Virus record (IMG/VR): IMGVR_UViG_3300032220_001887
Location: 1-27,752 of that record
DNA from: a virus
Length of the DNA: 27,752 bases
Reading direction: 5' to 3' (one strand)
The position numbers and the translations under genes were made by a program. Below, piece by piece: positions 15,801 through 25,400 of the stretch. The stretch's first letter is position 1. Each line of letters starts with the position of its first letter. The notes beneath the pieces are model-generated. The model was not told where the DNA came from and did not search any database. It worked only from the letters and a program-made list of their open reading frames with translations.

Positions 15801-16685
15801 TTATTTTAAAAAAGCTATATTATTAAATCCACCATTTATATCAACCCAAATAAAATAACCATTATCTTCTAAGAATCTTAATGTTTTTTCTGAGTCGAGG
15901 GTATTACATTTTTCATAGATAATAACTTTTGGTTTGTGAATTTTGGTAAAATCTAAATTTAATATTACTTCATCATCCATTCCTTCAATGTCAATGTGTA
16001 ACCAATCTAAATCATCAAATCCTTGGGAAATAAGAAGTTCGTTAATCCCTATTGATTTTGTATTTATTTCTCTATAATCTTTATCAACAAAATTCTCAAT
16101 ATGATTTTTAAGAATTGAATTTGTTTCTCCTCCAGATTTTGTAGCTTCATAAAAAATAACATCTCTGCCATCTGATGTTACTACATCATTTAATAAAGTA
16201 ACATTATGGAAATGACTATAATTTTTTTCTAAACGTTTAAATACTTCTGGGGATCCTTCTACAATTAAAACTTTTTTATATTGATTTTCTATTAATGGGA
16301 AAACATATTCTCCACTAGCACCATCATTAGAACCTATTACTACTCCTTTTGTTTTTTGATTAATATTTGACCACCAGTTAAATAGTACATCTGAATCGGT
16401 TCCGTGGGTGAAGGGATTCCATTTTTCATGAGCTAAAAGTTTACCACTTGAAGCATATATGAATAATTCTTTATACTCAAAAAATGGATAACTACACCAA
16501 GAATCAGGATAAAGTTCACAAGAATATATAATCTTTTTATCAAATATATTTTTTATATGTACTTTTAAGGGAAATTCATCTTTTAATAAGAAATTAGCAT
16601 TACTCCCAAGTGTAACTTCAACTGTTGATGAAGGTCTATTAGATGTTTGAGCAGGGGTATGAGTTATTTTTAAAAATGAATTCAT
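15801..16685 (-). CDS. FkbM-family SAM-dependent methyltransferase with N-terminal beta domain
   Basis: A 294-residue protein. Residues 115-125 (VVIGSNDGASG) form SAM-binding motif I; IVEGSPEVFKRLEKNY (141-156) supplies the acidic ribose-binding residue E143. LHIDIEGMDDEVILNL (229-244) is the DIEG signature of the FkbM family, which methylates hydroxyls of sugars or polyketides. Residues 1-100 form a separate beta-rich domain resembling the N-terminal domain of the heptosyltransferase in this operon (see findings). In a glycosylation cassette it most likely O-methylates a sugar of the glycan, capping it. The gene overlaps the upstream three-domain enzyme by 4 nt (ATGA) and is followed after 2 nt by the GT-A gene. 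The methyltransferase family is confident; the substrate is inferred. Confidence 0.85.
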   Translation of the reverse strand: MNSFLKITHTPAQTSNRPSSTVEVTLGSNANFLLKDEFPLKVHIKNIFDKKIIYSCELYPDSWCSYPFFEYKELFIYASSGKLLAHEKWNPFTHGTDSDVLFNWWSNINQKTKGVVIGSNDGASGEYVFPLIENQYKKVLIVEGSPEVFKRLEKNYSHFHNVTLLNDVVTSDGRDVIFYEATKSGGETNSILKNHIENFVDKDYREINTKSIGINELLISQGFDDLDWLHIDIEGMDDEVILNLDFTKIHKPKVIIYEKCNTLDSEKTLRFLEDNGYFIWVDINGGFNNIAFLK

Positions 16686-19372
16686 AACTTTATATCTCCT
16701 TTAATATTAGTTTCACTAATTTTTTTATCTATTAAACTATAACCTTTAGCTTGAAATACTAGTGGTTCTTTATAAAAACCTTTAGGTTCTTCTCTAAAAT
16801 TATTAGTTACCCATAAATCAAAAGCATCCCATTTAGAATTATTAATAACATTATGCACTTTATTAATTTTATCACCCATTATTAAATAAGCATGAGCATC
16901 TGTAAACATTCCAGCATCAATATGGGTTTCATATTCATTAAAGATTTCATAATTATGAGCAAAACTAAAAAATGTATAATTTTTTTCTTGTGAAATATTA
17001 ATTGCTTGATATATTTTGTCTACAAATAATTGAGATTCTGTTAATAAAATAGCATCACATTCAAAAAATAAATAAACCACATCATTTTCTTGAGGACTTG
17101 ATAATATTGCATCTGTGTGGGCTCTAAAACAACCATAATGACCAGGTGCTAATTTATAATACCCTGGTTCGGGTTGAACATCATTAGGTCTATTACAAGT
17201 TTCTACGGGAGGTAAATCAGTGTAAGGTTTATTTATTACTTGTGTGTATTCAATATTTTCATATTCACCCAAAGGAGAAATTGATTCAATAGAACGTTGT
17301 TCTCTTTCATCTTCGGGATGAGTTAATAAATGTATAATTTTTACTTTGGGTTTAATTTCAAAGGGAAGTTTATATTCAAAATTACCATTTTTTTCTAATT
17401 TATAGTTGTAATAATCACTATCAACTTTAATTTCTTTAGAATTGATTAACTTATTAGTATCTAAATCAAATATATCCCATTTAACAACATAAACACTTTT
17501 AAAATCAAATTCAACTAAATCATAGTTATTAAATTCACTTAAAACTACATATTCATCTTGTTTAATAACTTTATTATTTTTAGTTAAAGTATATTTAATA
17601 ATACGGCTGTCCTTGTTATTTGAAATTCGAATAAAAGGAGAAAAATGGTTTGGGATATTTGTAGGAAGAACTGTAAAGTACTCTACTTGGGTGAAACCTT
17701 TATGGTTAAAAGTTTTATCACATTCTTCCTGGAATTTGTTTGTTTCTTCCCAATGGATGTTTATATTATTTTTAAATCCATGGTACATTAAATTTTCTAA
17801 ACCATTGGATTCAGAACCCCATTCATACATTAGATTATCGTACTGTTGAGCTGTTTTAATTTTTGGTTTTTGTAAGAAAAATTCAGGACAAATACCTAAA
17901 AAACATGTATTAATCTGGTCTCCTTCATTCGCTTTATCTTTGCCAAAAAAAGCATCTTTATGATTTAATATAGAACTAATTTTATCTATATAAAAAGAAT
18001 CTTGTAAAATATAATCATAATTAAGGAAGTATACTTTTTTAATCCCTAATCCTTGAGCTAATGCCGATCCATTATAATAATTAGTATAACACGTAGGACC
18101 ATGATAAACATCATTGTTCTCACCTTTTAAATTAATATAAGCACTATAATCAAAATAATGAAAAAAAGCATTACTATAATAAGTATGTTTAGTTAAAATA
18201 TTATGATTATCATTAATTGAATAATCTGCTAATTTATCTAATTCTTCTGGTATTGGGATATGGGAGGTTAAAATAACTTTACGTCCTGTAGATTTAATTG
18301 CTTCTATACATTCTTTAGTTGTATTTATGATTGCTTGAGTAATAGGATATGTTGAAATAATAAATGCTTCTTCTTCAGGATTAATATTTAATTCTTGAGA
18401 AAATTCTGTATTATTTAAGTTTAAAAGAGATTTAATAGTTTTATGATTTTTTTCTTTGTTATTAAAATCAAGATAATTAATAGTTTCAAATTTATTAAAG
18501 TAATCTAAATAAACTGGGAGATTATAAATTAATGTAGGGATTTGGTATGAAATTGCCTCACGAATAACTAAAGGCATTGTTTCTTTATCTGTATTTGTTC
18601 CTTTAGAGGTGAATAAAAATAAATCCATAGATTGATAGAAAGCATCTACATCTGAGCGTTCATTCCACCAAGTTAAATTTGGGGGTTGGTCTTTAGCTAA
18701 TGGTTCCCAATACCATTTAAAATTTTCTGCTCTATTTCCTAAACTATGAAATTCAACATCCGGAAATTGTTTAGCATATTCAAAAAATTCAGTTTGGTTT
18801 TTACGAGAAGTATATAAACCAACATGCAAAACATGTTTTTTATTAGGATCTAATCCTAATTTAGTTAATGATTCCTCTCGATTTGGACGTTCAATATATT
18901 CAATTGGGTATTCTACTAATATTTTAGGAATATCTAAATCTTTATATTGTTGAATTTGCCAATCCGAAACAAACATAAATTTATCAGGGAAAAATAATTT
19001 ATTATTTGTATCAAAAGATGAATCATGTGATGTTTCTACAATAGAATAATTTCTATTTTGGGTGTATATTTGGCGGGTAATTTCATCATCCATGAAGAAT
19101 TCGGGTATTTCCTCTAAATGTATTATATCCGGTTGAATGCGGTGTATAATGTTAATTAATTCATGTTTATTATCACCTAATGTAAAAAATTTATCAGAAT
19201 CAATTAAATTAACTATTTTATTTCTAGTAACTACTAAAATCCCTCCAGTACAATCAACCCATTCTACAAGATAAATATCATATATATCTTTAAGTAATTC
19301 TATTTTTTTAGTTAAATATTGAGGAAGTCCACCTGTTGATAAATGAGGAGCAATAAATAACAATTTTGTCAT
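16682..19372 (-). CDS. Multidomain glycosyltransferase (GT4 + GT-A-like + GT25-like)
   Basis: An 896-residue protein that looks like three enzymes in one. Residues 1-305 are GT-B/GT4: LLFIAPHLSTGGLPQYL at the start, HVGLYTSRKNQ near 183, and a full EX7E motif (E264, E272) in KETMPLVIREA. Residues about 335-560 are GT-A-like, with FIISTYPITQ and a possible metal site in FLNYDYIL (449-456). Residues about 565-655 look like a beta-sandwich linker. Residues 677-896 resemble family GT25 (LPS-type galactosyltransferases), with KIIHLLTHPEDERE, GHYGCFRAHTDAI (744-756) and FFECDAILL, where ECD stands in place of the usual EDD. It is the first gene of the cassette, starting 14 nt after a double TATTTATA element. 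It could assemble a short glycan by successive transfers. Domain calls 1 and 3 are firmer than 2. Confidence 0.78.
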   Translation of the reverse strand: MTKLLFIAPHLSTGGLPQYLTKKIELLKDIYDIYLVEWVDCTGGILVVTRNKIVNLIDSDKFFTLGDNKHELINIIHRIQPDIIHLEEIPEFFMDDEITRQIYTQNRNYSIVETSHDSSFDTNNKLFFPDKFMFVSDWQIQQYKDLDIPKILVEYPIEYIERPNREESLTKLGLDPNKKHVLHVGLYTSRKNQTEFFEYAKQFPDVEFHSLGNRAENFKWYWEPLAKDQPPNLTWWNERSDVDAFYQSMDLFLFTSKGTNTDKETMPLVIREAISYQIPTLIYNLPVYLDYFNKFETINYLDFNNKEKNHKTIKSLLNLNNTEFSQELNINPEEEAFIISTYPITQAIINTTKECIEAIKSTGRKVILTSHIPIPEELDKLADYSINDNHNILTKHTYYSNAFFHYFDYSAYINLKGENNDVYHGPTCYTNYYNGSALAQGLGIKKVYFLNYDYILQDSFYIDKISSILNHKDAFFGKDKANEGDQINTCFLGICPEFFLQKPKIKTAQQYDNLMYEWGSESNGLENLMYHGFKNNINIHWEETNKFQEECDKTFNHKGFTQVEYFTVLPTNIPNHFSPFIRISNNKDSRIIKYTLTKNNKVIKQDEYVVLSEFNNYDLVEFDFKSVYVVKWDIFDLDTNKLINSKEIKVDSDYYNYKLEKNGNFEYKLPFEIKPKVKIIHLLTHPEDEREQRSIESISPLGEYENIEYTQVINKPYTDLPPVETCNRPNDVQPEPGYYKLAPGHYGCFRAHTDAILSSPQENDVVYLFFECDAILLTESQLFVDKIYQAINISQEKNYTFFSFAHNYEIFNEYETHIDAGMFTDAHAYLIMGDKINKVHNVINNSKWDAFDLWVTNNFREEPKGFYKEPLVFQAKGYSLIDKKISETNIKGDIKL

Positions 19373-19386
19373 AACATTTTATTTTT

Positions 19387-19400
19387 TATAAATATAAATA
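19387..19400 (-). promoter_or_regulatory. Double TATTTATA promoter element of the glycosylation operon
   Basis: Two overlapping exact octamers (19387-19394 and 19393-19400) read TATTTATATTTATA in the coding direction, 14 and 20 nt before the ATG at 19372. It is the only doubled copy in the window. The 73-nt gap to the fibre stop contains no convincing terminator (only a weak CAAAATATTTTG palindrome). Use of the same element as the structural genes suggests the cassette is expressed late. Inference. Confidence 0.5.
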
Positions 19401-19445
19401 AAATTATTTAAAGTACCAAAATATTTTGAGTTTTTTATAAAATAA

Positions 19446-22400
19446 TTAACCTGGTCTTTCTACACTAAAAGTCCAACTTAATTTTGTAAGACCATTTGAA
19501 GCTAAACCATCTACTCTCCAACCTAAAACCCATTGAACATCACAATTATCAAGAGAAGCAGTTAAAGTATGAGAATCAGTAAAACAAAGATAATATTGAT
19601 CTGGGTCAGTATTACAAGTAACTGGACCTGTATATGTTTCATTACCATCAAATAAAATAGTAATATTATAAGCCTTAGTCGTACCATCAACACCATCACT
19701 ACACTTATAATAACCAACATACCAATATAAACCACTATTTGCTTTTCCTATTGAAGAATTGCCACATAATTTTAATATATCTCCACTTTGTAAATTGTGA
19801 GGATTTGAAATTGCACAATTATTATTTGTTGGGCAAATGAAACTTGTACTAGTATCAGTATCAACTCTTGTTGCTAAATTCCAATCACAACCAGCCCAAC
19901 CACAATTATCATCTCCACTATAAAAGTCAGCTGATGGTGAAGTATAGTCTTGTGTAAAAATGTTAGAATGAGAGGCAATAACCCAAAATTCATCACCACT
20001 TGTTCCTGAACTTCCACTGTTACCTGCATTTCCATTTGAGCCTGCTGTACCACTTGTACCTGATATTCCTGAAGTTCCTGATAATCCTGAGTTACCTGGT
20101 CCTCCTGAGATACCACTTGAACCTGTTGAACCTGTTGTTCCTGATACTCCTGAGTTTCCTGAGTTACCATTAACTCCATTGTTTCCGTTTGAACCATTTG
20201 AGCCGGTTGTTCCTGATACTCCTGATACTCCTGAGTTACCTGAGTTACCTGAGTTGCCATTATTTCCGTTTGAACCATTTGAGCCGGTTGTTCCTGATAC
20301 TCCTGAGTTACCTGAGTTACCTGAGTTACCACTGTTTCCATTTGAACCGTTTGAACCATTTGTTCCTGATACTCCACTATTCCCTGAAACACCGTTGTTT
20401 CCGTTATTACCTGATGAACCTGATGAACCATTTGTTCCGGATACTGCACTTATACCATCTCCACCAACAATACCACTTGAACCTGCTGAACCTGAAGATC
20501 CTGAAGTTCCTGATAATGCACTTGCTCCATTGTTTCCAGCGTTACCAGCATTACCATTTGAACCATTTGAACCTGAAGTTCCGCTTAGTCCTGAGTTACC
20601 GTTTCCTCCAGCATTTCCGTTGTTTCCACTTGAACCATTAGATCCAGTTGTTCCACTTAGTCCTGATAATCCTGAGTTGCCATTGTTTCCTGCATTACCA
20701 TTTGAACCGTTTGAACCATTTGTTCCTGATAATCCTGAATTACCTGAAGCCCCAGCATCACCATTGTTTCCGTTTGAACCGTTTGAACCTGAAGTTCCGC
20801 TTATTCCTGATAATCCTGAGTTACCATTGTTTCCTGCATTACCGGATGAACCGTTTGAACCTGATGTACCTGATAATCCTGATAATCCTGAGTTACCGTT
20901 ACCTCCAGCATTACCTGATGAACCTGTTGAACCAGTTGAGCCTGAAGTACCTGATAAGCCTGAGTTACCATTTCCTCCGTTATTTCCGTTTGAACCAGTT
21001 GAACCATTTGTTCCTGATATTCCCGAGTTTCCTGAAACGCCATTAGCACCATTATTTCCATTTGAACCAGTTGAACCTGAAGTTCCTGATAATCCTGAAT
21101 TACCGTTGTTTCCTGCATTACCGTTTGATCCGTTTGAACCATTAGTTCCTGATATTCCGGAGTTGCCACTGTTTCCAGCAACACCATTGTTACCATTTGA
21201 TCCTGATGAACCGCTTGTTCCTGAAATAGCACTTGCTCCGTTATTTCCGGCATTACCGATTGAACCATTAGATCCTGTTGAACCTGAGGTTCCGCTTATT
21301 CCTGATAGTCCTGAGTTACCATTACCTCCAGCATTACCATTAGATCCTGTTGAACCAGTTGAACCTGAAGTTCCGCTTACTCCTGATAGTCCTGAGTTAC
21401 CGTTTCCTCCATCATTACCATTAGATCCTGTTGAACCTGATGTACCTGATAATCCTGATAATCCTGAGTTACCGTTTCCTCCAGCATTACCTGATGAACC
21501 TGTTGAACCAGTTGAGCCTGAAGTTCCGCTTAGTCCTGAGTTACCACTGTTTCCAGCAACACCATTATTTCCATTTGATCCTGATGAACCGCTTGTTCCT
21601 GAAATAGCACTTGCTCCCTTATTTCCGGTATCACCATTTGAACCGTTTGAACCTGTAGTTCCTGATATTCCTGAGTTTCCTGAATTTCCATTAGCTCCAT
21701 TGTTTCCGTTTGAACCTGATGAACCAGTTGTACCTGAGGTAGCACTTAATGCACTTGCACCTGCTACACCTGCATTACCATTTGAACCATTAGATCCTGA
21801 AGATCCTGAAGTACCAGATATAGCACTTAAACCTGAATTACCTGCGTTACCATTATTACCATTTGAACCTGATGAACCAGATGTTCCTGAAGTAGCACTT
21901 AAACCACTTGTACCTGCAACTCCTGATTCACCATTTGAACCATTTGAACCTGTTGTTCCTGATATTCCTGAGTTTCCTGAATTTCCATTAGCTCCATTGT
22001 TTCCGTTTGAACCTGATGAACCAGTTGTACCTGAGGTAGCACTTAAACCACTTGTACCTTCTATACCTGTGTTACCATTAGATCCTGATGAACCAGTTGT
22101 ACCACTTGTTGCGCTTAAACCACTTGTACCTGCTATACCATTTTCACCATTTGAACCTGCTGAACCTGAGGTACCACTTGTTGAGCTTAAACCACTTGTA
22201 CCTGCTATACCATTTTCACCATTTGAACCATTGGTTCCTGCTGAACCTGATGTACCACTTACACCTGATGTACCAGAAGTACCATTAGCACCACTTGTTC
22301 CGTTTGAGCCAGTTGTGCCTGATGTACCTGATTCGCCTGATGTACCTGAAGTTCCGTTAGCACCTGACGTTCCATTTGAACCTGCTGAACCTGAGGTACC

Positions 22401-25400
22401 ACTTGTTGAGCTTAAACCACTGTTTCCGGATGCTCCATTTTCACCATTTGAACCATTTGATCCTGAAGTTCCTGAAGTAGCACTTAAAGCACTTGCTCCT
22501 GCTACACCTGCGTTACCATTTGAACCTGATGAACCTGAAGTACCTGATGTTTGGCTTAATCCACTATTTCCTGCTGCTCCATTTTCACCATTTGAACCTG
22601 ATGAACCTGAAGTACCTGATTCTCCACTTGTACCTGAAATACCATTAGCGCCTGAAGTTCCGTTTGAACCTGTAGTTCCTGAAGTTCCTGATATGCCTGT
22701 AGTTCCTGATGTTCCATTTTCACCTGAAGTTCCGTTTGAACCAGTTGAACCTGATGTACCACTTACACCTGATGTACCAGAAGTACCATTAGCACCACTT
22801 GTTCCGTTTGAGCCAGTTGTGCCTGATGTACCTGATTCGCCTGATGTACCAGAAGTACCATTAGCACCACTTGTTCCGTTTGAACCAGTTGTGCCAGAAG
22901 TTCCACTTATACCTGATGTACCTGAAGTTCCACTTTCACCTGAAGTACCGTTTGAACCTGTTGATCCTGATGTTCCGCTTGTTGCGCTTAAACCACTGTT
23001 ACCAGCATCTCCTGATGAACCATTTGTTCCTGTTGAACCTGATGTTCCGCTTGTTGCGCTTAAACCACTTGTACCTGCAACTCCTGATTCACCATTAGAA
23101 CCAGTTGTACCTGAAGTACCTGAGGTACCACTTATATTTGAGGTACCGTCGTTTCCAGCGGTACCATTACTACCATTTGAACCTGATGTTCCTGATGTTG
23201 CACTTGCTCCTGAAGTACCATCATTTCCTGTTGCACCTGATGAACCATTAGTTCCTGATGAACCTGAAGTTCCACTTAAAGCGCTTGCACCTGAGTTTCC
23301 AGCATTACCTGATGAACCATTTGTTCCTGTTGATCCTGATGTTCCACTTGTTGAGCTTAAACCACTGTTTCCAGCTGCACCATTTTCACCATTTGAACCA
23401 TTTGAACCTGATGTACCTGAAGTTCCGGATAATGCAGAATCACCTGAGTTACCAGCATTTCCCGTAGAACCTGAAGTACCTGATGAACCTGAAGTGCCTG
23501 ATGCTTGGCTCAAACCATTTGTTCCAGCATCACCTGTTGTACCATTTGAACCTGATGAACCTGAAGTTCCTGATAATTGGCTTAAACCATTTGTTCCAAC
23601 ATTTCCTGTTGAACCTGCTGAACCTGATGAACCTGAGGTACCACTTATACCACTTGTGCCTGATGTACCATTTTCACCTGATATACCATTAGAACCATTA
23701 GAACCTGAAGTAGCACTTAAACCTGAAGTACCATCTATTCCATTATTGCCTGATGAACCATTTGAACCTGATGTACCTGAAGTTCCTGATTCACCGGATG
23801 TACCTAAAGTACCATTAGCACCTGAAGTTCCGTTTGAACCAGTTGAGCCTGAGGTTCCACTTATTCCACTAGTACCTAAAGTACCATTTTCACCTGAAGT
23901 TCCATTAGAACCATTAGAACCTGATGTGCCACTTATACCACTTGTACCTGATGTTCCGTTTTCGCCACTTGTTCCATTTGAGCCATTAGAACCTGAAATT
24001 CCTGATTCACCTGATGTACCAGAAGTACCATTTTTACCACTTGTTCCATTTGAACCGTTAGAACCTGAAGTTCCTGATTCGCCTGAAGTACCATTTGTAC
24101 CATTTGCACCTGATGTACCAGCACTACCTGTTGTTCCTGATGTACTACTTACACCTGATGTACCCGCAATACCATTTTCGCCTGAGATTCCATTTGAACC
24201 ATTAGAACCTGATGTACCACTTATACCACTTGTACCTAAAGTACCATTTTCACCACTTATTCCGTTTGAACCATTAGAACCTGAAGTTCCTGAAATTCCT
24301 GATGTACCTAATGTGCCATTAGCACCTGAAGTTCCGTTTGAACCTGTTGTACCTGAGGTACCTGATTCACCTGAAGTTCCAGATGTGCCATTAGCCCCTG
24401 AAGTTCCGTTTGATCCAGTTGTACCTGAAGTACCGCTTACACCTGATATACCGCTTATGCCATTTTCTCCTGAGGTTCCATTAGAACCAGTTGTACCTGA
24501 TGTACCTGATTCACCACTTGTACCTAAAGTACCATTAACACCTGAGGTTCCGTTAGAACCATTTGAACCTGAAGTTCCTGATTCACCTGATGTTCCAGAG
24601 GTTCCATTATTACCGCTTGTTCCGTTAGAACCAGTAGTACCTGAAGTTCCTGATTCTCCTGAAGTACCTGAAGTACCCTTATTTCCTGAAGTACCATTAG
24701 AACCATTTGAACCTGAAGTTCCTGATTCGCCTGAAGTACCATTTGTACCATTTATACCTGAAGTTCCTGATGAACCCGTTGTACCGCTTATTCCACTAAT
24801 ACCTGATGTTCCGTTTGAGCCACTTTCACCTGAAGTACCATTTGAACCTGAAGTTCCTGAAATGCCTGATGTGCCTGATGTGCCGTTTTCGCCTGAAGTT
24901 CCATTAGAACCGGTTGTACCTGAAGTTCCTGAAATTCCTGATGTGCCATTAGCACCTGATGTACCGTTTGAACCTGTAGTTCCTGATGTGCCACTTATTC
25001 CATTAGTACCTGATGTTCCATTTTCACCTGAAGTGCCATTTGAACCTGTAGTACCTGAAGTACCACTTACACCTGATGTGCCATTTGTACCATTTTCACC
25101 TGAAGTTCCGTTTGAACCGTTTGAACCTGAAGTACCTGATTCACCAGAAGTGCCAGAAGTTCCATTATTACCGCTTGTTCCATTTGAACCAGTAGTTCCT
25201 GATGTACCTGAAATACCTGATGTGCCTGATGTGCCATTAGCTCCTGAAGTTCCTGAAGAACCTGTTGTGCCTGAAGTACCACTTACACCTGATGTGCCGT
25301 TTGTACCATTTTCACCACTTGTTCCATTCGAACCATTTGAACCTGAAGTACTTGAAATACCTGATGTGCCTGATGTGCCATTTTCTCCACTTGTTCCATT

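Noticed and set aside
19401-19445. Terminator after the fibre gene
   Set aside because: Only a short AT palindrome (CAAAATATTTTG) is present, without GC stem or clear U-tract, so it was not called.
19446-23513. A 1355-residue fibre starting at TTG 23513
   Set aside because: The Gly-X-Y frame continues without stop from 23513 to the right edge, so this start is an artefact of looking for a start codon; the TTG simply encodes Leu in GLSQASG.
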